Shown here: positions 8,795 through 16,421 of the stretch, piece by piece
Numbering within the stretch: position 1 is the stretch's first letter
Layout: each line of letters begins with the position of its first letter
Origin: CAILUF01 sp964505265
Lineage (GTDB): Bacteria; Pseudomonadota; Alphaproteobacteria; Rickettsiales; UBA1997
Assembly (NCBI GenBank): GCA_964505265.1
Contig: CAZDGN010000015.1
Location: 1-42,897 of the forward strand
DNA length: 42,897 nucleotides
Direction: 5' to 3'
Notes under the pieces: generated by a model
Seen by the model: only the letters and a program-made list of their open reading frames with translations
What the model was told of the DNA's origin: nothing
Databases searched by the model: none
Made by a program: the position numbers and the translations under genes

Positions 8795-9523
8795 ATGATT
8801 TTTTATCCCGCCATTGATTTAAAAGACGGCAAATGTGTCCGACTTTATCAAGGCGATATGAACCAATCTACTATATTCAATAACAATCCTTCAAGTCAAG
8901 CATTAGAATTTGAAAATTTAGGTTTTAAATTTTTGCATTTAGTTGATTTAGATGGAGCCATTGCTGGCAAAACCGCAAATTTTTCAGCAATTAGCGAAGT
9001 TTTGCAGGCTATAAAAATTCCAGTTCAACTTGGAGGCGGAATTCGTTCAATTGCTGATATTGAAAAAATTTTAGAAATTGGTGTAAATCGTGTTATTTTA
9101 GGAACTTTAGCCCTAAATAATCCAGAAATTACTCGTGAAGCCTGCAAAAAATTTCAAGGCAAGATCATGATTGCTATCGATGCCAAAAATGGCTTTGTTT
9201 CAACACAAGGTTGGGTCGAAGATTCTAAAATTTCTGCCATTGAACTCGGCAAAAAATTGCAAGATTGCGGAGCTTGTGGAGTTATTTACACCGATATTTC
9301 GAGAGATGGAACTCTATCTGGTTTTGATTACGAAGGTACCAAAAATTTAGCACAAAATATCTCACTTCCCGTTATTGCTTCAGGCGGAATTGCCAATGAT
9401 CACGATATTTTGCGATTATATAATTTGAAGCAATTTGGGGTAAACGGAGCCATTATAGGCAAAGCCCTTTACGAAAAAAAAATTTCAGTTGAAAAATTAA
9501 CATTTGTCAATACGAAAATATAA
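8795..9523 (+). CDS. hisA: Phosphoribosylformimino-5-aminoimidazole carboxamide ribotide isomerase
   Basis: HisA catalyses the Amadori isomerisation of ProFAR to PRFAR in histidine synthesis. The (beta-alpha)8 barrel begins FYPAIDLKDGKCVRLYQGD, containing the catalytic Asp of AIDLK (Asp8). The second phosphate half-site includes VIYTDISRDGTLSG near residue 165 with the second catalytic Asp, and the QLGGGIRS and IASGGI loops are present. Length (242) is typical. No other his genes are in the window, so histidine genes are dispersed here. No SD sequence is visible. Confidence 0.96.
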   Translation: MIFYPAIDLKDGKCVRLYQGDMNQSTIFNNNPSSQALEFENLGFKFLHLVDLDGAIAGKTANFSAISEVLQAIKIPVQLGGGIRSIADIEKILEIGVNRVILGTLALNNPEITREACKKFQGKIMIAIDAKNGFVSTQGWVEDSKISAIELGKKLQDCGACGVIYTDISRDGTLSGFDYEGTKNLAQNISLPVIASGGIANDHDILRLYNLKQFGVNGAIIGKALYEKKISVEKLTFVNTKI

Positions 9524-9618
9524 ATATCGACTTTAATTTGATTTTTTAAAATAAATGCCCAAATCAAGTATTGATCAAGTATCAAAAAATGCAAAACAAA
9601 AACTTAGAAATTTAGGAT

Positions 9619-9936
9619 ATGATACATAGCTTTATAAGCAAAATTGGAATGGAAAATACCGAGATGAGAGTGCCCCAATATAACAAATCAACCGTAGCAC
9701 AGTCTTTGATTTATTATAAAAGCAAATCTCAAGAACAAACGAATATTGAAAGAGATAATTATAATTTCTCACCTACATCTACACTATACAAACGCATAAG
9801 TGATGATAGACTAGCAAAACATAATATTTTAAAACCCGATTTAGATTATAATGATGATGACATTAATAGCTTTAGTGTTAACAGATTAGAATCATTTATT
9901 GATAATGTTTATGATTTCAGAAACGAAACTTTTTAA
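9619..9936 (+). CDS. Unknown 105-residue protein, possibly the 5' part of a longer gene
   Basis: No family recognised. The product is polar, rich in Asn, Asp, Ser and Tyr, with no signal peptide or membrane segment. It overlaps the following frame and ends GAA ACT TTT TAA in a run of five T's at 9931-9935. Dropping one T would join it to the downstream frame, giving one protein of about 330 residues. So this is either a small independent gene, a frameshifted gene, or a site of +1 slippage (UUU followed by UAA). A short open frame at 9555-9629 overlaps its start and may be part of the same decay. Confidence 0.35.
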   Translation: MIHSFISKIGMENTEMRVPQYNKSTVAQSLIYYKSKSQEQTNIERDNYNFSPTSTLYKRISDDRLAKHNILKPDLDYNDDDINSFSVNRLESFIDNVYDFRNETF

Positions 9937-10609
9937 TGAAGTCAACAACAAAAATAAAAAATCCTCTGACCTGTCTCAATCTTATATTTCAAAAATTAGG
10001 AGGGCTTCAAGTTATCTATACAGCGGTGGCAAGGGAGTTTTAATGTTAAGTACTGCAGCTGTTGCAATTCCAACCGAATTATCTGGTCGACTTGCATTAA
10101 CCTTCCTTTGTTTTCTTGGTTATGGCGCTCTAAAAATTGCTGAAAAAGCGGAATCTACTAGCACTTTTAGAAAGGGTTTTGGGAATGCTGAATTTAAAAT
10201 ACAAGTTGCAAAAGAAAATCTTGAAACCAGAATTTCTAGTTTAACCAGCGAACTTTCAACAGTAAAATATTTTTTTGGCTCAGGTGGCAAAAAACAAACC
10301 ACTCAAAATAATTCTACCCATTCCGATGAAACTAATTATGGAAAAATGACCCTAAAACAAAAACAAGAATCTGATTTTGAAAGGTATCAACTTGAATTAG
10401 AACATCAATTAAGTAAAAAAGAGAGACCTGTAGCTAATAATACTGGAAATGACGGAAGAAATGGTGGTGTTCGTCCTCTTAGTCATGGTAGGGGAAATGG
10501 TGGTGGTCATGGTAGGGGAAATGGTGGTGGTTATGGTAGGGGAAATGGTGGTGGTTATGGTAGGGGAAATGTTGGTGGTTATGGTAGGGGAAATGTTGGT
10601 GGTCGATAG
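9899..10609 (+). CDS. Unknown protein with hydrophobic segment and glycine-rich repeat tail
   Basis: No family recognised. Translation could begin at the TTG at 9899 or at ATGs at 9905 and 9911. Residues about 43-80 are hydrophobic (GVLMLSTAAVAIPTELSGRLALTFLCFLGYGALKI) and look like one or two membrane segments. A charged, probably helical part follows (about 95-175). The C-terminus is a low-complexity tail of five GRGN-glycine octapeptides. Such Arg-Gly-rich tails often bind RNA or are flexible surface regions. It overlaps the 105-residue frame upstream and may be its continuation after a one-base shift. The unusual composition suggests an accessory protein, possibly exported, but no signal peptide is seen. 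Confidence 0.5.
   Translation: MIMFMISETKLFNEVNNKNKKSSDLSQSYISKIRRASSYLYSGGKGVLMLSTAAVAIPTELSGRLALTFLCFLGYGALKIAEKAESTSTFRKGFGNAEFKIQVAKENLETRISSLTSELSTVKYFFGSGGKKQTTQNNSTHSDETNYGKMTLKQKQESDFERYQLELEHQLSKKERPVANNTGNDGRNGGVRPLSHGRGNGGGHGRGNGGGYGRGNGGGYGRGNVGGYGRGNVGGR
10484..10603 (+). repeat. Five-copy 24-bp tandem repeat coding for Gly/Arg-rich octapeptides
   Basis: Units start at 10484, 10508, 10532, 10556 and 10580, each exactly 24 bases and differing at only two sites. They encode HGRGNGGG twice, YGRGNGGG once and YGRGNVGG twice. The unit length is a multiple of three, so copy-number change keeps the frame. The near identity of the copies indicates recent or ongoing expansion. Confidence 0.95.
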
Positions 10610-10796
10610 ATAAAAAAATAATCTCAAATCCTTACCCTTAGAAAAACTCATCAAAAAACGATTTGATGTTGCAAATATAAAAACCTCCCAAATTTTTATC
10701 TAAAAAAATATTTGAAATTAAGAAAAAAAAATTCATAATTAGGGTTTAATTTAAAGATTTTTTTTAAATCAATTTTAACAATTAATAAAAATTCAA

Positions 10797-12074
10797 ATGC
10801 GTTATCTTGCTCTTACTGAATCTGACCGCTTAGCAATGCTTGCCGAAATTGGTGTCTCTAGCGTTAATGAACTTTACGATGCCGTTGAAAATCAATTTTT
10901 ACTCAAAAACCCAATCAAAGATTTACCTCTTCATCAAGGTGAAATTGAGGTTGAAAAAATCCTAAGTGATTTGGCCAAAAAAAATCGTCCAGCTTCGCAA
11001 GGTTCTTTTTTCCTTGGTGCTGGATGCTATAAACATCATATTCCGTCCGCAGTTGATCATTTAATTCAAAGATCAGAATTTTTAACTTCTTACACCCCTT
11101 ACCAGCCCGAAATTTCACAAGGCACTTTGGCGGTGATTTTTCAATTTCAATCAATCATTGCCTTACTTACGGGCATGCAGGTTGCCAATGCTTCAATGTA
11201 TGATGGCGCAACTTCTTTAGCCGAGGCTTGTTTGATGAGTTTGCGCATTAAAAATTCTCGCAAAAATATTGCTACTCAAGGCAATATTCACCCCGATTAT
11301 CTCGATGTTTGCAAAACATTTTTAGATTTAAATTCGGCAAAATTAGTTGATAAAATCGACGAAAATTGTGCTGGCGTTGTGGTTCAATATCCTGATTTTT
11401 ACGGCAATATTCCTAATCTCGAAGTGGTGCGAAAAAAATGCGATGAGGTCGGAGCTTTGATGATTGTAGTAGTCAACGAAATTTTATCTCTGGGCTTGCT
11501 TGAAGCTCCAAGCCAAGCCGATATTGTAGTGGGCGAAGCCTCTTCGCTTGGCGTTGGTTTAAATTTCGGCGGTCCGTTGCTTGGCTATTTTGCCTGTAAA
11601 AAAGAATTTGTTCGTCAAATGCCCGGAAGAATTTGCGGAGCCACAATTGATAACGATGGCAAACATGGTTATGTTTTAACCTTAAATGCCCGCGAGCAAC
11701 ATATTCGTCGTGAAAAAGCCACTTCAAATATTTGTTCAAATCAAGGTTTATGTGCTACCGCTTTCACCATTCACACTTCACTTTTGGGTGAAATTGGTTA
11801 TAAAAAACTCGCCTTAATTAACCACCAGAGAGCTTGCTTTGCCTTCGACGAACTTAGCAAGGTCAAGGGTTTAAAAGTTTTAAATGAAAATTTTTTCAAT
11901 GAATTTACTATTGAGTTTTCCAAAAATGCTCACGAGATTAATCAAAAACTTTTGGCGAAAAATATTATCGGCGGATATTGCGAAGGAAACAAAATGATCC
12001 TCGCCTTTACTGAATTAACAACCGAAGAAGATATTAAAAATTTAGCAAAAAATTTGGGTGAGATTTTGGGGTAG
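10797..12074 (+). CDS. gcvPA: Glycine dehydrogenase (decarboxylating) subunit 1
   Basis: With subunit 2 this forms the P-protein of the glycine cleavage system, which decarboxylates glycine on pyridoxal phosphate and passes the aminomethyl group to GcvH. The N-terminus MRYLALTESDRLAMLAEIG and the blocks FLGAGCYKHHIPSAVDHL and SYTPYQPEISQGTLAVIFQFQ are the hallmarks of the GcvPA half. Length (425) is a little below the usual ~447. gcvPB is 1.84 kb downstream rather than adjacent, with five small genes in between. I see no glycine riboswitch in the 187 bases upstream. gcvT and gcvH are not in the window. Confidence 0.96.
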   Translation: MRYLALTESDRLAMLAEIGVSSVNELYDAVENQFLLKNPIKDLPLHQGEIEVEKILSDLAKKNRPASQGSFFLGAGCYKHHIPSAVDHLIQRSEFLTSYTPYQPEISQGTLAVIFQFQSIIALLTGMQVANASMYDGATSLAEACLMSLRIKNSRKNIATQGNIHPDYLDVCKTFLDLNSAKLVDKIDENCAGVVVQYPDFYGNIPNLEVVRKKCDEVGALMIVVVNEILSLGLLEAPSQADIVVGEASSLGVGLNFGGPLLGYFACKKEFVRQMPGRICGATIDNDGKHGYVLTLNAREQHIRREKATSNICSNQGLCATAFTIHTSLLGEIGYKKLALINHQRACFAFDELSKVKGLKVLNENFFNEFTIEFSKNAHEINQKLLAKNIIGGYCEGNKMILAFTELTTEEDIKNLAKNLGEILG

Positions 12075-12077
12075 ATT

Positions 12078-12563
12078 ATGGGAAAAATTTTATTATTTTT
12101 ATTATTTTCTTTAATTCCACAAAGTTTTGGATTTGCAAAAATTCCAAACGATTTAAACCCAAATATTGCTTGCTCAATTCTTCAAAATGAAGGTTTCATT
12201 ACAAAGAAATATATTGAAGAATGCGTTGGTTGCGGTGAATACTTTTGTGCAAGTCCATATAAAATTCATGATTTGAACAACATAGCTTTTTATGTTAATG
12301 GCAATATTGACAATGTGAAAAAAATTAATCTTACCCTTAATTTGAATAACTTATTAAACGAAAAAAATGAACTAAAAACTTTTGAGAATTATTGCTCCAT
12401 CTTATTCAAAAAAATTTCAAAAAACGAACTTCCCATTGATATCATTAAATCGATAAATCTATCTAAGCCAATTACAATTAAAGTTGATAATTTAGAGATA
12501 GAATTAGAGAAGGAAATTTTTCCATCAAAAAAAGGATATAGATTAAGTTTTACTATAAAATAA
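12078..12563 (+). CDS. Exported protein of unknown function
   Basis: A 161-residue product with a signal peptide (GKILLFLLFSLIPQSFGFAK, cleavage near residue 20). The mature part begins with a Cys cluster, CVGCGEYFCASPYK near 50-63, which could bind metal or form disulfides. The rest looks like alternating beta strands (ISKPITIKVDNLEIELEKE). It starts 3 bases after gcvPA's stop, so it should be cotranscribed with it. I do not recognise a family and see no link to glycine cleavage. Confidence 0.5.
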   Translation: MGKILLFLLFSLIPQSFGFAKIPNDLNPNIACSILQNEGFITKKYIEECVGCGEYFCASPYKIHDLNNIAFYVNGNIDNVKKINLTLNLNNLLNEKNELKTFENYCSILFKKISKNELPIDIIKSINLSKPITIKVDNLEIELEKEIFPSKKGYRLSFTIK

Positions 12564-12574
12564 ATAACTCAAAA

Positions 12575-12844
12575 ATGCCAGTAATTTCAGTCTTCTACGG
12601 CCTTATTATTATGATGTATTTTTATTATAATAAAAAACATAATTTGCCTCACATTCATGTAAAATATCAAAATGATGAAGCTGTTTTTTCAATAAATGAT
12701 GGCAATTTAATTGAAGGAAAATTGCCAAAAAATAAAATCAAATTAGTTGAGGCGTGGATTGAAATTCATCGTGAAGATTTAATCGCCGATTGGCAACTTG
12801 CAAGTGAGGGTCAGCAAATTTTTAAAATTGAACCATTAAAATAA
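12575..12844 (+). CDS. DUF4160 family protein (first copy)
   Basis: The 89 residues follow the DUF4160 pattern: MPVISVFYGLIIMMYFYYN, then HNLPHIHVKYQNDEAVFSI, an IEGKLPKNKIKLVEAWIEIHREDLIADW core and a short tail. The family has a small alpha/beta fold with a conserved H-x-H (HIH here). It is very often encoded just before a DUF2442 protein, as here; such pairs have been suggested to be toxin-antitoxin-like, but without general proof. It lies inside the gcvPA-gcvPB interval and is about 50% similar by eye to the second copy at 13340. Confidence 0.85.
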   Translation: MPVISVFYGLIIMMYFYYNKKHNLPHIHVKYQNDEAVFSINDGNLIEGKLPKNKIKLVEAWIEIHREDLIADWQLASEGQQIFKIEPLK

Positions 12845-12852
12845 TACATCCT

Positions 12853-13092
12853 ATGAACCCTAGAGTTACAAAAGTAGAACCCTTAAAAGAATATAAATTA
12901 AAACTCTTTTTTGCCAATAATGAAGTTAAAATTTTTGATACTAATCCTTATCTTGATAAGGGTATTTTCAAAGAGTTAAAAAATTTTGAAATTTTCAATC
13001 AAGTTAAAGTTTTTATGGGCTCGATCACTTGGCCAAATGGTCAAGATTTCTGCCCCGACACTCTTTACGAAGAGTCGATAAAAATTAATTGA
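12853..13092 (+). CDS. DUF2442 family protein (first copy)
   Basis: A 79-residue protein with the DUF2442 layout: an opening strand pair (RVTKVEPLKEYKLKLFFANNEVKIFD), a middle GIFKELKN helix and the closing ITWPNGQDFCPDTLYE motif, where W-x-NG-x-D-x-x-P-x-x-L-Y is the family signature. It follows the DUF4160 gene by 8 bases and is presumably its partner. Its last ~50 coding bases recur in damaged form at 13229-13290. Confidence 0.85.
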   Translation: MNPRVTKVEPLKEYKLKLFFANNEVKIFDTNPYLDKGIFKELKNFEIFNQVKVFMGSITWPNGQDFCPDTLYEESIKIN

Positions 13093-13199
13093 AAGAAAAT
13101 TTGTAAACTCGTCGCGATTTTTTTGAGTTAAAAAATAAAAAACTAAAATTTATCGCGGATGGGTGAATTTATTTCGTCCAAAGCAATTCGATATTAAGC

Positions 13200-13221
13200 T
13201 AAATTTGCTTTAGCAAATTTA
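13200..13221. repeat. Perfect 10-bp inverted repeat
   Basis: TAAATTTGCT at 13200-13209 is the reverse complement of AGCAAATTTA at 13212-13221, separated by TT. There is no T-run on either side, so it is not a typical terminator. It lies just before the decayed DUF2442 tail, in the 247-base space between the two gene pairs. The rest of that space holds no other structure I can name. Confidence 0.6.
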
Positions 13222-13228
13222 ATTAATG

Positions 13229-13290
13229 TCAAGATTTCTGCCCAGACACTCTTTTGCGAAGAATCGATAAAAAATTAATTGAAAGAAAAT
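13229..13290 (+). pseudogene. Decayed 3' end of a third DUF2442 gene
   Basis: This stretch repeats 13041-13100, the 3' end of the first DUF2442 gene plus 8 bases beyond its stop, with few substitutions and two single-base insertions. One insertion lies in the CTCTTT run and breaks the frame after QDFCPDTL. The matching sequence continues past the stop (ATTGAAAGAAAAT in both). It therefore looks like the remnant of a duplicated unit whose remaining part was deleted, leaving two intact pairs and one scar. Confidence 0.75.
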
Positions 13291-13339
13291 AAAAACCGCA
13301 TAAAATAAACTGAGATTTATTAATTTTTTAAATAATTCT

Positions 13340-13600
13340 ATGCCAGAAATTAGTCGTTTTTTAGGAATAATAATTTATATGCATTTTAACGACCATAATC
13401 CTGCACATTTTCATGCTAAATATGGAAATTTTAAAGTAATAATTGCGATAGATAATTTGGCGATTATTGAAGGCAAAATGCCACCAAAGGCTCTTGCTCT
13501 TGTAATGGAATGGGCAAGTATTCATAAAAAAGAATTATTAAATAATTGGAATAAAATTATCAAAACTGGTCAATTTAACAAAATAAAACCCCTCGAATAA
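13340..13600 (+). CDS. DUF4160 family protein (second copy)
   Basis: 86 residues, closer to the family consensus than the first copy: MPEISRFLGIIIYMHFNDHNPAHFHAKYG with the HFH motif, then IEGKMPPKALALVMEWASIHKKELLNNW. The stop codon overlaps the ATG of the next gene by one base (TAATG), the tight coupling typical of a two-component module. It differs clearly from the copy at 12575, so the pairs are old paralogues or separate acquisitions, not a fresh duplication. Confidence 0.88.
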   Translation: MPEISRFLGIIIYMHFNDHNPAHFHAKYGNFKVIIAIDNLAIIEGKMPPKALALVMEWASIHKKELLNNWNKIIKTGQFNKIKPLE

Positions 13601-13851
13601 TGATAGAAATTTCTAAGGCAAAACAAGTTGGAGATTATCAAATTGAGCTAGTTTTTAATAATAAAAAAAGGGGTGTGGTTGATTTAAAAGATATGCTTTT
13701 TAACGATCATCGCAAGATTTTTAAAGAATTAAAGGATCCAAATAAATTTAAAAAATTTAAAATCGAATTCGATACTTTATCTTGGGAAAACGGCCTTGAT
13801 CTCGCTCCCGAATTTCTTTATGATTTGTTGAAAAGTGATAAAGTTAAATAA
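13600..13851 (+). CDS. DUF2442 family protein (second copy)
   Basis: 83 residues with the DUF2442 pattern: ISKAKQVGDYQIELVFNNKKRGVVDLKDML, then IFKELKDPNKFKKFKI and the closing LSWENGLDLAPEFLYDLL signature. It begins in a one-base overlap with the preceding DUF4160 gene. gcvPB starts 66 bases after its stop, so transcription from the gcvPA side could run through the whole array. Confidence 0.88.
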   Translation: MIEISKAKQVGDYQIELVFNNKKRGVVDLKDMLFNDHRKIFKELKDPNKFKKFKIEFDTLSWENGLDLAPEFLYDLLKSDKVK

Positions 13852-13917
13852 TTAATTGAAACAAAATAAAAACTATTTAGAATTAAAAATATAAAATAAA
13901 ACAAAAATCATAAAAAT

Positions 13918-15411
13918 ATGCAAAATTTTATTCCTGCGCAAACTGGTTTAAATCACGAAACCGAGCTTTTAATAAAGCAATCACGAAAAGGTGCTTGCGG
14001 CGTTGATTTGCCTGAAGTTAAAAATTTTAAATCCAAAACTGGTCAAGCCAAAAACCGCGAAAAAATCGGTTTAGCCGAAGTTAATGAACCGCAAGTTATT
14101 CGTCATTTCGTTCGTTTATCCAATCAAAATTATTCAATTGATGCAGGGTTTTACCCGCTTGGTTCTTGCACCATGAAGCATAATCCTCGACTCAACGAAA
14201 AAATGGCTCGCCTCCCAGGCTTTGCCGATATTCACCCTTATCAAGATGAATCATCTGTTCAAGGTGCACTTGAACTAATGTATAATTTACAAAATTGGCT
14301 CGGAACTTTAACGGGCTTGAAAGGCGTTTCACTTGCTCCTGCTGCGGGTGCTCAAGGTGAATTAGCTGGCATGCTAGTTATCAAAAAAGCTCACGAAGTC
14401 AGAGGTCAAGCTCATCGCAAAATTGTTTTAATTCCCGATTCAGCTCACGGCACCAACCCAGCAACCGCCGCAATGTGTGGCTTTGAAATCAAGGTGATTC
14501 CTTCCGATAATGATGGCTTAGTCGATTTAGATTTATTCAAAAAATTAGTTGCCGAACATGGCACCAACATTGCAGGGACAATGATTACCAACCCAAACAC
14601 TTGTGGTAAATTTGAAAAAAATATTGGTGAAATAGCCGATTTAATTCACTCGGTTGGTGGTTATTTTTATTGCGATGGTGCTAATTATAATGCTATTGTT
14701 GGCAAGGTTCGCCCCGCTGATATCGGCGTTGATGTTATGCATTTTAATTTGCATAAAACCTTCTCAACACCTCATGGTGGTGGCGGTCCCGGTTCTGGTC
14801 CAATTGCAGTTCGTGAAGAATTAGCAGAATTTTTACCCTCGCCTCATGTCGAAAAAATCGGCGATAAATATAAATTTGCGAAGCCAAAAAATTCTTGTGG
14901 CAAGGTTAAAGGCTTTAACGGGCAATTTGGAATGCATGTTCGTGCCCTGACTTATATGCTATCTCACGGCAGTGATGGTTTGCAAAAAGTAGCTGAAGAT
15001 GCGGTAATTTCTGCTAATTATATTTTACATAAACTTAAGGATCATTTTCATGTTCCATTCCCTGGAAATTGTATGCATGAATGTTTGTTAACTGATAAAA
15101 TTCAAAAAGCTAAAGGTCTTTCAACCCTTGATATTGCTAAGGCTTTAGTCGAGTATGGCTTTCACCCTATGACAGTATTTTTCCCACTTGTAGTGCAAGG
15201 TGCGATGTTGATTGAGCCAACCGAAACCGAAACTCGCGAGACTATCGATCACTTCATTCAAACCATGATTTATATTGCCGATGAAATTGAAGAAGGTCGT
15301 GGGGATAAGTTTCATCAATTTCCTTTAAGCACACCAAGGAAAAGGCTTGATGATGTCAAAGCAGCTAAAAATCCAATATTGACTTGGAACGAATTATTAG
15401 TTGGCAATTAA
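13918..15411 (+). CDS. gcvPB: Glycine dehydrogenase (decarboxylating) subunit 2
   Basis: The catalytic half of the P-protein. The pyridoxal-phosphate lysine is Lys280 in HFNLHKTFSTPHGGGGPGSG. Other conserved blocks are GFYPLGSCTMKHNPR near residue 75, SLAPAAGAQGE near 139 and IPDSAHGTNPATAAMCGFE near 180. Length (497) fits the separate GcvPB subunit. It needs GcvPA, encoded 1.84 kb upstream on the same strand. The AT-rich gap before the ATG contains no evident SD or promoter. Confidence 0.97.
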   Translation: MQNFIPAQTGLNHETELLIKQSRKGACGVDLPEVKNFKSKTGQAKNREKIGLAEVNEPQVIRHFVRLSNQNYSIDAGFYPLGSCTMKHNPRLNEKMARLPGFADIHPYQDESSVQGALELMYNLQNWLGTLTGLKGVSLAPAAGAQGELAGMLVIKKAHEVRGQAHRKIVLIPDSAHGTNPATAAMCGFEIKVIPSDNDGLVDLDLFKKLVAEHGTNIAGTMITNPNTCGKFEKNIGEIADLIHSVGGYFYCDGANYNAIVGKVRPADIGVDVMHFNLHKTFSTPHGGGGPGSGPIAVREELAEFLPSPHVEKIGDKYKFAKPKNSCGKVKGFNGQFGMHVRALTYMLSHGSDGLQKVAEDAVISANYILHKLKDHFHVPFPGNCMHECLLTDKIQKAKGLSTLDIAKALVEYGFHPMTVFFPLVVQGAMLIEPTETETRETIDHFIQTMIYIADEIEEGRGDKFHQFPLSTPRKRLDDVKAAKNPILTWNELLVGN

Positions 15412-15476
15412 AAAAAATTATTTTAAATTTTAAAATTTACTAGGTCTCCTAGATATAATTTTAATTATTTTCATTA

Positions 15477-16337
15477 ATGCAAAAATTGAATAAAAAAACT
15501 GCTTATTCGCTATATGAATTGGCAATTGTAATTTTAATTATTGGCACACTAATTGTTGGTGTATCCCAAGGTTATAACCTAATTTATTCATCTCGGGTTG
15601 CCAATGCAAGAGGTCTAACCGCTAAATCACCTATTTCACAAATCGATGGACTAATTGCTTGGTATGAATCAAGTTTAAAAGAATCTTTTTTAATTAATCA
15701 AATTAGCAATAATTCCCAAATTACCAACTGGAAAGATGTTTCATCATTATCACTTTTAGCCAATGCCAATATATTAACATGTTCAGCCTCATCTGCCGTA
15801 ACTTTTTCCAACTCTGGTCCAAATAAAATACCTGCAATACTTTTTAACAATGGTAAAATATCGATTTCTGAACTCTCAAGTGGCAACACTTCACAAGCCA
15901 CAATATTCATTGTTTTCAAATTCTCAACAAGCCCTTCATCAACTTATCAAACCTTACTTGATGGAGCATCAACCAATTTTTCTATTTCGGTAAATAATAA
16001 TTCGGCACAATTAAATGCTGGAACCGTTGCTACAACCACATCATCAACAACTTTAAATAACAGCAAAAGCTACATTCTGGTTGCCTATATGAATAGTTCA
16101 AATTCAAAGATTTATATTAATGACAATAACAGCACATTTGGGGCAACCTCAACCCTAAATATAGGAAATAATAGTTTAAATGGGATTTCACTTGGAAAAT
16201 CTGTTGCAAATACCTTGCCATTTTACGGCTATTTGTCAGAGGTTGTAGTTTTTAACAAAATTATCAAAGCCCCTGAGCGCAAAGAAATATTTAACTATTT
16301 GAGTAAAAAATATAATATTGAAGTAAACGGAATTTAA
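15477..16337 (+). CDS. Pilin-like protein with a LamG/concanavalin-type domain
   Basis: The N-terminus (residues 1-33) is a type III prepilin signal: a Lys-rich leader, then AYSLYELAIVILIIGTLIVGVSQG, with Glu five residues into the mature hydrophobic helix. The residue before the cleavage site is Ala instead of the usual Gly. From about residue 55 a LamG-like domain follows: it opens ISQIDGLIAWYESS and ends GISLGKSVANTLPFYGYLSEVVVFNKII, the usual last strands. The C-terminus ERKEIFNYLSKKYNIEV is the standard closing helix of this domain class. It is probably a pseudopilin or minor pilin displaying a carbohydrate- or protein-binding domain. No pilus-assembly genes are nearby. Confidence 0.75.
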   Translation: MQKLNKKTAYSLYELAIVILIIGTLIVGVSQGYNLIYSSRVANARGLTAKSPISQIDGLIAWYESSLKESFLINQISNNSQITNWKDVSSLSLLANANILTCSASSAVTFSNSGPNKIPAILFNNGKISISELSSGNTSQATIFIVFKFSTSPSSTYQTLLDGASTNFSISVNNNSAQLNAGTVATTTSSTTLNNSKSYILVAYMNSSNSKIYINDNNSTFGATSTLNIGNNSLNGISLGKSVANTLPFYGYLSEVVVFNKIIKAPERKEIFNYLSKKYNIEVNGI

Positions 16338-16345
16338 TAAAAAAT

Positions 16346-16373
16346 TTGCAAGTTTGAAAAAATTAACTATAAT
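16346..16373 (+). promoter_or_regulatory. Candidate promoter of rpoH
   Basis: A perfect TATAAT lies at 16368-16373, with TTGCAA at 16346-16351 as a possible -35 box at 16-base spacing. The start would fall near 16380, giving a leader of about 40 bases before the ATG at 16422. AT-richness makes chance matches common. Confidence 0.4.
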
Positions 16374-16421
16374 TTTCTTATAAAATAAATTTATTATTTA
16401 ATAAATTAAAAAATCATAACC

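Noticed and set aside
9555..9629. 24-codon frame MPKSSIDQVSKNAKQKLRNL onwards, before the 9619 gene
   Set aside because: Reads like a protein start but stops after 24 codons; too short to support as a gene. It could be a leftover of the decayed or frameshifted neighbour.
10409..10654. Thr/Ile/Ser-rich open frame on the minus strand
   Set aside because: It is the complement of the glycine-rich tandem repeat; its repetitive peptide is a by-product.
10610..10796. Possible glycine riboswitch before gcvPA
   Set aside because: The interval is AT-rich with one weak hairpin (10649-10668) and lacks the conserved riboswitch core.
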